DNA from: Halorientalis salina
GTDB lineage: Archaea > Halobacteriota > Halobacteria > Halobacteriales > Haloarculaceae
Length of the DNA stretch: 58,792 bases
Direction of reading: 5' to 3'
Assembly: GCF_005049285.1 (NCBI RefSeq)
Contig: NZ_SOSC01000015.1
Location: 1 to 58,792, forward strand
Notes under the pieces: generated by a model
Seen by the model: only the letters and a program-made list of their open reading frames with translations
What the model was told of the DNA's origin: nothing
Database searches by the model: none
Made by a program: the position numbers and the translations under genes
Shown: one piece after another, positions 1 to 7,431 of the stretch
Layout: each line of letters begins with the position of its first letter
How positions within the stretch are numbered: the first letter of the stretch is position 1

Positions 1-2
1 CA

Positions 3-113
3 CCACCGCCACTGCTGGAGCGACTGATCGAAGATGCGCAGAAGATCCACCAGCAACGACCGATCTTACAAGAGACGCTCGCTACCGCTACGCAACCGAG
101 GTGTGTGGCCTAA
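3..113 (+). CDS. C-terminal end of an unidentified protein, cut by the window edge
   Basis: An open frame enters from the left edge and stops at TAA 111-113, giving 36 residues that begin PPPLLERLIEDAQKIHQQRP. The Leu/Glu/Gln-rich helix would be a plausible C-terminus, but no family can be recognised from it. It converges on, and overlaps by 26 nt, the small membrane-protein gene on the other strand. That is allowed for convergent genes, but it leaves open that one of the two is false. Confidence 0.35.
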   Translation, partial: PPPLLERLIEDAQKIHQQRPILQETLATATQPRCVA

Positions 114-384
114 CTAAAGACCAATGGGCGTGTGCAAGTATGGCGATAAAGAGAACGATGACCCATAACGGACTCCTGCGATACTCTAGCCACGCAAGCC
201 ACTCGAAATACGCTACCATACCTCCAACAAGCACGGATACAAGTGCCAGCAATGGCCACCGACGGACCTCACGCCACTTGACTAGTACACTGGATTGTGG
301 CTTACTCTCCCACCGTCGTGCGACAAGGAAGAAACCAACAAACGACCCTATCCAGACGAACCCTACAACGATGATACCCCACAT
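88..384 (-). CDS. Small three-helix membrane protein, function unknown
   Basis: The protein has 98 residues from the ATG at 384; a longer frame runs upstream to 498 but adds only low-complexity sequence. Three hydrophobic stretches are visible at about residues 2-21, 43-66 and 72-91. They are separated by a basic, Lys/Arg-rich loop (residues 22-42) and a short Glu-Tyr-Arg-Arg turn, so it should sit in the cytoplasmic membrane. No catalytic motif or known family is evident. Its 3' end overlaps the partial gene at the window edge. Small uncharacterised membrane proteins like this are frequent in haloarchaea; the frame itself is the main evidence. Confidence 0.5.
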   Translation of the reverse strand: MWGIIVVGFVWIGSFVGFFLVARRWESKPQSSVLVKWREVRRWPLLALVSVLVGGMVAYFEWLAWLEYRRSPLWVIVLFIAILAHAHWSLVRPHTSVA

Positions 385-562
385 GCTGACGGAACAACCC
401 TCTTGGAGCGTATTGACGACAATATAGAAGGGTGTCATACACCGGTTCACATACCCTCGGTCGTAGGGGGAGCGAATCGGTCGATACAGAACACACACTG
501 AACAGATGAGAGGGAAATCGTTTGGCTGCTGTGGTACTGTTATGAATGCCCGTGACCCACTT

Positions 563-571
563 CTTTTATGA
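563..571 (+). promoter_or_regulatory. TATA box for the membrane-anchored nuclease-like gene
   Basis: CTTTTATGA is centred 28 nt before the ATG at 595. That is the archaeal TATA spacing expected when transcription starts at the start codon and the message is leaderless. Confidence 0.5.
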
Positions 572-594
572 TTCGGTGATAAGAACCTGACAGT

Positions 595-1941
595 ATGGCC
601 TCTACGAGCAGCGACGGGCCAGCAGCTTACGCTGAACAGGTCCGGACGGCTTTACAAGAGCGAGGGTGGGAGTTGGACACGACTCATGTCTCCGATGATG
701 TCTATCTTTTAGGGGGTCCCCATCAACAACACGACGAAATTGCTGTAGTGATTATATCTGCTGGAACAAACGCAGAACTAAGCGATGAACATTTGCGATT
801 AGCTACACAAGCACGCGCGAAATACAACGCTGATACGGCAATGGTCCACTGTCGTGGGTCAGTCCCTAATTCCGTCCGTCGCCAAGCCGAAAACAGTGAA
901 ATCAAAGTCCTTGACGACAGACCTGTTGTTGGAACAGAAAAAAGTAATCAAAAGTCGTCAGCGGATCAGGCAAACAAGGCTGATGGCGGAAAAGGTTCCA
1001 CTCGCTCCAGAAGAGCGATACTCTCCCTGATGCTACTCGCTGGCATCGGTGGCGGTGGCTGGCTTTTTTTGGACGACAACGAAACTCATACCAGCAGTCC
1101 AAGTACGACCGCCAATACGCAGCAAGACACTAGCACGGACGAGAGTGGAAACGAGGACGAAACCACTGAAACGGGCGCTACCGAGAGTGACATGTCGTGG
1201 ATAGAGTGGGTTCCAGCAGTCGAATCTCGGTCTGAGTCTATCATTCGGATAGATGCGCCAGAAGCTCTCAACACTTTCCCAGGACGGTTTGTTGCGGAAC
1301 TTGACCTAAATACTCGTGATATGAGGCAGATGGGGCTGAACGGAGTCGATACTGTTGACGATTATATAATATTTGTCAGCGATGGCTACCCTAGAGTAGG
1401 GATAGTGACTGGAACGTTTACGACGTCAACGATTACTGAGAATCTTGAGTTCAATACGAGTCCGAAAAAATACCACTCATATGATATTTATGCACTGGAC
1501 CAGTCAGAGATTGCGGTCACTGACGGAGAAGTGATTACTGCAAACGACGCACAATCAGTGATTGACGCGCGAGATGAAAGTATCGAGACCGCTTCCGATC
1601 TCGGCGGCAACTTCTCGCCAGTAGTTGAGCGAGTTAGCCCGAACCCAATCGCTGGGGTAATTGCACCTAAAGAGGAATTCGAGACAATAAACGATCTTGC
1701 GACCCAGCCGGAACTTGTCGGGGTTAGTGGTTCGGAGAGCGAGTTGAAATCAGCGAATGTACGTATTCTACTCCTATTTGATTCGGTCGAGACTGCCGAG
1801 GAGGTTCGTGAAACAGACGACCAGGTGTTGACAGAATTATCCAAAGGTCAGGACGGAGGGGTAGATACTAGTGAGATTGTGCAGACTGGCCGGTTCATCG
1901 TCATCAGCTTGCAGACAAACGGACCCGGCGAGCTAGTATAG
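595..1941 (+). CDS. Membrane-anchored protein with a degenerate restriction-endonuclease-like N-terminal domain
   Basis: The protein has 448 residues. Residues 11-108 resemble the Mrr/restriction-endonuclease-like fold of many haloarchaeal proteins (helix, 'ERGWE' strand, then alternating strands and helices ending in a 'IKVLDD' strand). The expected catalytic D...QxK pattern is not visible: the QAK position reads IIS. A single hydrophobic segment at 141-159 follows the basic 'RSRR' stop. A Thr/Ser/Glu-rich linker (162-199) then leads to a 250-residue domain, probably outside the cell, that I do not recognise. Topology would put the nuclease-like domain in the cytoplasm as a possible nucleic-acid-binding or sensing module. 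It has its own leaderless promoter. Domain assignment is by eye and is the uncertain part; that it is a gene is secure. Confidence 0.7.
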   Translation: MASTSSDGPAAYAEQVRTALQERGWELDTTHVSDDVYLLGGPHQQHDEIAVVIISAGTNAELSDEHLRLATQARAKYNADTAMVHCRGSVPNSVRRQAENSEIKVLDDRPVVGTEKSNQKSSADQANKADGGKGSTRSRRAILSLMLLAGIGGGGWLFLDDNETHTSSPSTTANTQQDTSTDESGNEDETTETGATESDMSWIEWVPAVESRSESIIRIDAPEALNTFPGRFVAELDLNTRDMRQMGLNGVDTVDDYIIFVSDGYPRVGIVTGTFTTSTITENLEFNTSPKKYHSYDIYALDQSEIAVTDGEVITANDAQSVIDARDESIETASDLGGNFSPVVERVSPNPIAGVIAPKEEFETINDLATQPELVGVSGSESELKSANVRILLLFDSVETAEEVRETDDQVLTELSKGQDGGVDTSEIVQTGRFIVISLQTNGPGELV

Positions 1942-2089
1942 GATAGCAGACAATATCGAGTAAGAAAGCCCAGCTCGCAAGGAGAAGTCCACCTACCAGT
2001 CCGTGTGAAACATACAAAAGCAGGCGTATAATTTGCGAATTCTTTGGTCCAGGAGATGACTTGTGCCCCGACTCAATCCAGTCTGCCAT
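1904..2089 (-). CDS. Possible 61-residue single-pass membrane protein
   Basis: Reading from the ATG at 2089 (a GTG four codons upstream is an alternative), the product starts MADWIESG. It has one hydrophobic segment, about residues 22-47, and a basic C-terminal tail (ARRVRLS). TTTGATTATC at 2111-2120 is a fair TATA candidate 27 nt before the ATG. The 3' end overlaps the end of the preceding convergent gene by 38 nt. No family is recognised. The hydrophobic segment and the promoter spacing are the only support. Confidence 0.4.
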   Translation of the reverse strand: MADWIESGHKSSPGPKNSQIIRLLLYVSHGLVGGLLLASWAFLLDIVCYPILARRVRLSAS

Positions 2090-2303
2090 ATCTATAGTCA
2101 CTTGTCAATCGATAATCAAACCATAGAACAAGGTTGTGATAGGAATCGGTCTGTTAGATCAGTCCCCGCTTCTCGATCTGGTTGATTTGCTCAGTCGCGG
2201 CATCCGAAGATCACCCGTAATCTGTCGTGGTATCACTGTGTTCATCAACGTGATTAACTGAGAAAAAGTTGGAATTGAACTGTCGCCGTGCGATATTATA
2301 TCT

Positions 2304-3113
2304 GTGTCAACGGCAACCACAACAGCTACCGAACAAGGCCAGCAGAGGTCTGCGCGGGACACGCGACTCCGACTCTGGAATGCGCTGATGGCCATCCTAC
2401 ACTTTTGCCAAGCGCTGGCAATGGTCATTCTGTCCGAGCAAGTTCTGTGGCCGATCACGCGCACGAGATACGGGTTCAACGAACAAACCGAGACCATCTT
2501 CCCGGAGACAGTCTCCTTTATCGATCTGAATCTCCCACTGCTTGTGGCAGCCTTCCTGTTTATTTCCGCGTTTGCACACACCGCTATTGCGACTGTATTG
2601 TACGAGCGCTATGTCGAATATCTCGATAGGGGAATGAATCCCTATCGCTGGTACGAATACGCCGTGAGCGCCTCGCTGATGATCGTGGTCATTGGTATGT
2701 TGGCCGGAATCTGGGACCTTGGGACGCTGGTGGGACTGTTCGGACTTGTTGCAGTGATGAACTTGAGCGGACTCATGATGGAACGGCGCAACGAGTTGAC
2801 CGATGAAACAGACTGGACGCCATACTGGGTCGGTGTCGTCGCGGGTATCATTCCTTGGATTATAATCGGGATAACGTTCATTGGCACAGTAACAGCCAGC
2901 GGCGGTGAGTTCCCTGAGTTTGTCATCTACATCTACGTCTCGATTTTCATTTTTTTCAACCTGTTCGCAATCAACATGGCCCTGCAATATCAGGAGATAT
3001 CACGATGGAAAAACTACCTGTTCGGGGAGAAAACATACGTTATCTTGAGTCTCGTGGCCAAGTCCCTCCTCGCATGGCAGGTATATCTCGGAACGCTCAA
3101 CTCTCCGGTCTGA
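2304..3113 (+). CDS. Heliorhodopsin (retinal-binding seven-helix photoreceptor)
   Basis: The protein has 269 residues and seven hydrophobic helices. It matches the heliorhodopsin family, which binds retinal in an inverted membrane orientation (N-terminus inside). Family hallmarks can be read directly. Helix 7 contains LSLVAKSLLAWQ, with Lys253 as the Schiff-base lysine. Helix 3 contains RWYEY, with Glu118 as the counterion. His33 and His92 sit where the two conserved cytoplasmic-pocket histidines of the family are found. The helix 5 region GIIPWI and the 'W-K-N-Y-L-F-G-E' stretch before helix 7 also fit. It is not a type-1 pump: the helix 3 DTD-type motif of bacteriorhodopsin is absent. The start is a GTG; an ATG at 2388 would cut into helix 1 and is less likely. 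Function of the family is unsettled (signalling or enzyme regulation). No partner gene overlaps it. Confidence 0.93.
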   Translation: MSTATTTATEQGQQRSARDTRLRLWNALMAILHFCQALAMVILSEQVLWPITRTRYGFNEQTETIFPETVSFIDLNLPLLVAAFLFISAFAHTAIATVLYERYVEYLDRGMNPYRWYEYAVSASLMIVVIGMLAGIWDLGTLVGLFGLVAVMNLSGLMMERRNELTDETDWTPYWVGVVAGIIPWIIIGITFIGTVTASGGEFPEFVIYIYVSIFIFFNLFAINMALQYQEISRWKNYLFGEKTYVILSLVAKSLLAWQVYLGTLNSPV

Positions 3114-3652
3114 GGTGCGTCTCCTCTATCAGGTTTCCACTGGACCCCGTGTTGAGGTGGGGAGGATCTGGGTAGTAGTCCACTCGTCTGGACTGTCGAC
3201 ACCGGTGTCAGGCACAGCCCAGACGCAGTCGCTCCCAAATATAGCATTCGTGACAAGAGTTCTCAAACCGTGGGTATGCTACTTCCCGGATTGCAACACG
3301 GCCGGATATTTGATCACGAGATCACTTCGATCTCTGTCGATCTGGGCTGGAGCGACCTGGCGACAGCCCAAAAGTACATTCGCATCTCCGGAAAACCACA
3401 GCAACCGCTCTCTGGCAGGTCCACCACCGGTGAAGTTGGTCTAATGTCTATCGCGTTTCATCGTGCGCGCTGAATGTACGGCCCATCTTCCACGGATGAA
3501 TCTGATGGATGCCAGACCTGATGATACGCCAGCTGTTGGATATAGAGGATAGATTCGGTACGGTGGCTCCGTTTGTTTCACACTGACACCGGAGAACGAC
3601 TCGCTCACTGCACGTGCTTATGAGTCTTTTACCTGAAAGGTAGGCGAGAAGG
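3114..3652. other. 539 bp without an intact gene
   Basis: Short frames here have no family signature, apart from a tyrosine-recombinase-like fragment near 3300-3420. The rest, up to the hairpin at 3653, shows nothing I can name. Confidence 0.5.
3300..3420 (+). pseudogene. Remnant of a tyrosine recombinase (integrase) C-terminus
   Basis: One frame reads DLGWSDLATAQKYIRISGK. This resembles the C-terminal box of haloarchaeal phage/XerC-type integrases, where the motif 'GW-(S/A)D-(L/I)-x-T-A-x-x-Y-I-x-(I/L)-S-G' includes the tyrosine nucleophile. The upstream catalytic Arg and His boxes are not present in any frame, so only the last part of a gene survives. It suggests a past integration event between the heliorhodopsin and the TnpB element. 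The match is short, so confidence is modest. Confidence 0.4.
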
Positions 3653-3695
3653 CCCCGTCCTCAAGGAGCCGCCGAAGGCGGCGAGTAGGACGGGG
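3653..3695 (+). ncRNA. Hairpin like the RNA scaffold at the 3' end of the neighbouring tnpB
   Basis: CCCCGTCC (3653-3660) pairs with GGACGGGG (3688-3695). An inner GCCGCC/GGCGGC stem closes on GAA at 3674-3676. The unpaired flanks TCAAGGA and GAGTA are the same as in the hairpin at 5011-5057, which overlaps the end of tnpB. It could be the left-end hairpin of this element, or a lone guide-RNA (omega RNA) scaffold left by a lost copy. Confidence 0.5.
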
Positions 3696-3757
3696 ATGAA
3701 TCGCCGTATTTCATGTAAACAATTAAGGTTCTGACGGTGTGTAATCGGGGTACGGCG

Positions 3758-5050
3758 ATGGAATACACACACCGCTACCGCGCCTATCCGAACCGCGAGG
3801 TCGCGGCAGAACTCACCCGGCACATCAACATCCATCGTCAAGCCTACAACTACACCCGCTACGAATACACGAATCTTCCAGACGACACTGACACTATCGG
3901 CAGTGCCTACAAACACCACAAACGGCTCAAACCGTGGAAAGACGAGTTCCCGGTGTTCGGTGAGGTTCACTCGAAAGCCCTCCAGAAAACAGTCACACGG
4001 TTCTACGACAACCTCAGCAACCTCAAAGACAAGAAAGACGCCGGGTACAACGTCGGATGGTTGAAATGGAAACCGCCACGAGAGTTCCGCAGTATGACCT
4101 ATTCGCAGTCTGGCTTCGAACTCAAAAACACGAGTGGCCAGACCGCAACACTGTGGCTCTCCAAGATCGGAGACATGCCACTCACGTACCACCGTGACAT
4201 ACCCGAAGAAGCTGTGATTAAAGAAGTCACAGTCAAACACGAATCCACCGGAGAATGGTATGTGTCGTTCGCACTTGACGTAGACGATGAACACCTGCCT
4301 GAGAAACCGCCGGTCGAAACACTCAACGCCGAAGATTGCGTGGGTGTTGACCTCGGCATCCGCAACTATATCCATACGAGCAACGGGATTTCCGTCGGGA
4401 AACTGGACGTAGAAGCCGAGTATGAACGGTTGCGGAAAGCCCAGCGAACGCTATCACGACGAGAGCATGGTAGTGAGAACTGGGAGACACAACGCCAACG
4501 GGTTGCATCCATCAAGCGCCGTCTCCGCCGGAAAACACTCGACTTCCAGCACAAACTCACGACGTGGCTGGTCACGGAATACGATGCCGTGTTCGTGGAA
4601 GATCTGGACGTGAAGCGGATGCTGGAAGGCAGCCAGAGCGCCAAGAACAAGCAGGATGCGGCGTGGCGACAATTCATCCAATTGTTGGAGTATAAAGCCG
4701 ACCTGCATGGGTGTCACGTCCGGCAGGTCAAACCAGAGAACACGACGAAGATGTGTAGCGAGTGCGGCGTGAAAACGGACAAGCCACTGTGGGTCCGGGA
4801 GCATAGCTGTCCGTCGTGTGGCTTTGAGTTGGACCGTGATTGGAACGCCGCACTCAACGTGTTAGAACGTGGTTTGAAGCAGTTAGGGCTGGGACAGTCC
4901 GAAGTACAACGCCTGTTGGAGACTGGAGCCACTGTGGATGACGACCAAGCGTGGTCGGTGTCTGCAAGCACCGTCGTTGAAACAGGAAGTCCGACGCGAG
5001 AGCAAGGAAGCCCCGACCTCAAGGAAGCGGCAACAGTAGCCGCTGAGTAG
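3758..5050 (+). CDS. tnpB: TnpB, RNA-guided nuclease of an IS200/IS605-type (IS1341 group) element
   Basis: The protein has 430 residues from the ATG at 3758; a GTG seven codons upstream is possible. The RuvC-like catalytic acids are all in place: Asp198 in GVDLGIRN, Glu281 in FVEDLDV and Asp361 in DRDWNAALNV. The four-cysteine zinc ribbon (CSEC...CPSC, 333-354) lies between the last two. Family members cut DNA at sites chosen by an omega RNA made from the 3' end of their own gene, helping to retain the transposon. Here the last codons (VAAE, stop 5048-5050) lie inside a 47-nt hairpin, as expected for that RNA. No tnpA gene is next to it, so the element depends on a transposase supplied elsewhere. 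Apparently intact. Confidence 0.9.
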   Translation: MEYTHRYRAYPNREVAAELTRHINIHRQAYNYTRYEYTNLPDDTDTIGSAYKHHKRLKPWKDEFPVFGEVHSKALQKTVTRFYDNLSNLKDKKDAGYNVGWLKWKPPREFRSMTYSQSGFELKNTSGQTATLWLSKIGDMPLTYHRDIPEEAVIKEVTVKHESTGEWYVSFALDVDDEHLPEKPPVETLNAEDCVGVDLGIRNYIHTSNGISVGKLDVEAEYERLRKAQRTLSRREHGSENWETQRQRVASIKRRLRRKTLDFQHKLTTWLVTEYDAVFVEDLDVKRMLEGSQSAKNKQDAAWRQFIQLLEYKADLHGCHVRQVKPENTTKMCSECGVKTDKPLWVREHSCPSCGFELDRDWNAALNVLERGLKQLGLGQSEVQRLLETGATVDDDQAWSVSASTVVETGSPTREQGSPDLKEAATVAAE

Positions 5051-5057
5051 GTCGGGG
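5011..5057 (+). ncRNA. Omega-RNA scaffold hairpin overlapping the tnpB 3' end
   Basis: CCCCGACC (5011-5018) pairs with GGTCGGGG (5050-5057), with an inner AGCGGC/GCCGCT stem (5026-5031 and 5039-5044). It contains the tnpB stop codon. The bases right after it (TAGTTCAC...) would be the element end and the start of the guide. Sense-overlapping RNAs of this kind are known from haloarchaeal IS1341-type genes. The exact 5' end of the RNA cannot be read from sequence. Confidence 0.6.
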
Positions 5058-5067
5058 TAGTTCACTC

Positions 5068-5517
5068 CTATCCCTCATATTGCGTCGAAAACTCACGGCC
5101 ATTACAATTCGTGTTGTCTAACCCATAGAGACGGAATTCGACGTCCTCGAACGGAATTCCCCAAACACCAAAGTCTGGTGGGAACTCTGCATTCGCCGCT
5201 AAACTCGCGTATGCCTGTTCCATCGAGTCTTCTTCGATCTCGTAGATTTTGCCTGTTATGACCACACTCCGCCAGACTGTGTCGTCGTCACTGTCCTGCT
5301 CGTAGACGGTCAAACAGACATTGGAATTAGAATTAATTGCCTCATCTTTCCGGCTATTATATCCACCACCCCATTGCATCGGGAATACCATCTGTTCAGA
5401 ATCATAGCCGAACGAAATTGGGATGGCATATGGTTGGTTCCCATCAATCATTGCAAGGACACCAATACCTTTCCGAACAAGTATCTCGTCGATTTCATCT
5501 TGGTTGAGGCGACGCAT
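5068..5517 (-). CDS. Pyridoxamine 5'-phosphate oxidase-like flavin-nucleotide-binding protein
   Basis: The protein has 149 residues with the compact split-barrel layout of the PPOX-like family. An N-terminal helix (LNQDEIDEILVRKGIGVLAM) leads into strands with 'PYAIPISFGYD', a 'VCLTVYEQD' strand and 'WRSVVITGKIYEIEE'. This is the haloarchaeal group often annotated as nitroimidazole-resistance or flavin-nucleotide-binding proteins. These proteins bind FMN or F420-type cofactors and may reduce small substrates; the substrate here cannot be told. The gene ends 11 bp from the TnpB hairpin on the opposite strand, so the element lies just beyond its 3' end without breaking it. Confidence 0.85.
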   Translation of the reverse strand: MRRLNQDEIDEILVRKGIGVLAMIDGNQPYAIPISFGYDSEQMVFPMQWGGGYNSRKDEAINSNSNVCLTVYEQDSDDDTVWRSVVITGKIYEIEEDSMEQAYASLAANAEFPPDFGVWGIPFEDVEFRLYGLDNTNCNGREFSTQYEG

Positions 5518-5767
5518 CTCTTCCTTCCTACGACTTGGCCGTCGGTAGTAAATGCTGTGCTACTTCCGTTTTAACTAATTTAACACATACTTCGTGACTG
5601 TGTCGTGACTGCTGACGTGCTTTAATGTCGGCACAATTGATAATTTTGGCCACGTGCACGCGGTGGACCTCCGAGCGGACGGGAAGTAGCAATTTCGAGC
5701 TTCGCGGAACCCTCGAGTCCGCTCACCGGTGGGAGCGTCAGGTGTGCGGTTTCTCGGTGCGCGGACA

Positions 5768-6532
5768 TCACAGATTGTGTGCGATGTAGCGGTCGATCTC
5801 GTCGACCCAGTCTGGATCAAACGTCCAGAAGCCATCCCAGAGTCTGGCGTCGGTTTCGAGTGCAACCAGTGCGGCTGCCTGATCTGCGTGTGCTTCTGGT
5901 GGCGAGTGGACCACGAACCAAGCGTCTGTAAACTCGTCCGTATAGCCGCCGTGCGTGATGAGGCCCATGTCTTCCGACGGTATCCAGTCCGGGACGCCGT
6001 AGACGTGGGTCTGTACATCTGATGGCCCCAGCGTTTCATAGACGGATCGAGTGCCGCTCTCGTCGTTGAGACGTGAGAGGTGCTGGAACGAGGCCCGGTG
6101 TCGCCCAGCGTCAGTCTGCCAGGCCAGGCGTTCGATATACCGCGAGATGACGATCAGGAGGAGCTTCTCGTTGTTGGATTCGGGATAGCCCTGCAGTCGA
6201 AACGGGATCTCATCGAGGCCGGCGAGGACGTCAGGGAGTTCGAACGTGTCGAGCGTCTCTGTCCCGGTTTTATACAGATCGGAGTTGACCAGGAGAATCG
6301 TCCGTTCGAGTTGCGAGAGCGGTGACGACGCCACAATCTCGCCGCTGTCGTCGTCGACCAACACGACGGTATCGGCGTCAGTGTCCGGGAGCATCGCGTC
6401 GGTGACGTCAACGCTCTGATCTTGGAACGTCTCTTCGAGTATCGTCTGCAACTGCCGTGGCGCGTCGCGGTTGACGACGAGGAGTGTGCGTGACGGCGCA
6501 TCTAGCTCTGTAAAAAATCGCTCCAGCGACAT
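5768..6532 (-). CDS. DICT-domain sensory protein
   Basis: The protein has 254 residues from the ATG at 6532 (MSLERFFTEL); the frame is open to an ATG at 6610, which would add 26 residues with no conserved features. The layout, beginning 'RTLLVVNRDAPRQL' and followed by the central 'DSGEIVASSPLSQLERTILLVNSDLYKTG' region (quoted in part), is that of DICT domains. These are ligand-sensing modules named for their link to diguanylate cyclases and two-component systems, and they occur as stand-alone proteins in haloarchaea. The C-terminal half (VYGVPDWIP...GFWTFDPDWVDEIDRYI) is the conserved extension of the haloarchaeal group. No DNA-binding or output domain is visible, so partners are unknown. 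ACTATATGG near 6571-6579 could be its TATA element. Confidence 0.75.
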   Translation of the reverse strand: MSLERFFTELDAPSRTLLVVNRDAPRQLQTILEETFQDQSVDVTDAMLPDTDADTVVLVDDDSGEIVASSPLSQLERTILLVNSDLYKTGTETLDTFELPDVLAGLDEIPFRLQGYPESNNEKLLLIVISRYIERLAWQTDAGRHRASFQHLSRLNDESGTRSVYETLGPSDVQTHVYGVPDWIPSEDMGLITHGGYTDEFTDAWFVVHSPPEAHADQAAALVALETDARLWDGFWTFDPDWVDEIDRYIAHNL

Positions 6533-7431
6533 CGGATCTGATTCAGGTATACATACCCATTCTGGCCGTCCATATAGTGCTAGCGACTGGGCGACGGTTC
6601 GATATCGCACAGTGTTTCATTGTTTGCTTGTACGCAGTGTGTCTCCCCCCACTGTCACGTGGGTCGAGAATCGGAGTGGTTAGCGTCCCCGTAGGACGGG
6701 TGGTATGGTCTCTGATCGAGCTATGTACTCGGTTCGTTCTGATCGAAATCGCCGTGCATGACAGTTCGAGTGTTCGGCGGAGCCGTCGACTGTGTGGTCG
6801 GAGACAGCACGGATTGCAGATGGGTGAGGAAAGGGGCCTTGGTCACGGGAGCACCTACGGACGTTCGGTGTTGGTGGATAGATACTGGTTCTGTGATGGT
6901 TGGCGGTGTCGTCCCGTGACATGAACCGCTAGAGGGAGGTATGATGAAAGCATACGGTGTGTTCTCACAACCTGGGAATCGAACCAATTATAATACATGT
7001 TCCCTGACTGGATTCGACTGCTGTCCTTTGCCAGGTCATGGAGTCGGTTGCCACCCAACCGACTTGACTGTGACGTACCCCTCGTGTTTCGAGAGCTGCT
7101 GGACCAGCGGTCCTTCGTGTACGCCGCTCCCACTTTCCCGACGGCTGATCGGTGGGCGAGGACATCCAGTCTCGTGGTCGTCTTCCTCGCTGTGAGTAAC
7201 CCCCGATTTCGGTGTTTTCGGGCGGTTCAGGAACTATCGCCGGATTTCATATTTGGTTTCGAGTCCACGAGTAATGGAGGCATCGGGTCTGAACACCGAG
7301 TATGACCGTGTGGGAACGCCGAGTGTGACTGTGTGTCGGGCCTGCAAACGCTCGTGAAATGTGGGGGTCCGCATCGGGCGGCGTACATGGCGGTCTCGTC
7401 GCTAGCAGCACGCCGGGACGCAGCCGCTGGG
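6533..7431. other. About 900 bp with no gene I can support
   Basis: Frames of 60-115 codons occur on both strands but overlap each other and have neither family motifs nor promoters with good spacing. An AT-rich patch (CCAATTATAATACATG, 6984-6999) could act as a promoter, but nothing convincing follows it. Confidence 0.5.

Noticed and set aside
101-427. 108-codon frame on the plus strand
   Set aside because: Lies opposite the three-helix membrane protein and has Thr/Ser/His-rich sequence typical of an antisense shadow.
2159-2581. 140-codon minus-strand frame over the heliorhodopsin promoter
   Set aside because: Overlaps the secure heliorhodopsin gene; Ser/Arg-rich composition and no family.
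3629-4375. 248-codon minus-strand frame inside tnpB
   Set aside because: Antisense shadow of an intact tnpB, Phe/Val-rich and Lys-poor.
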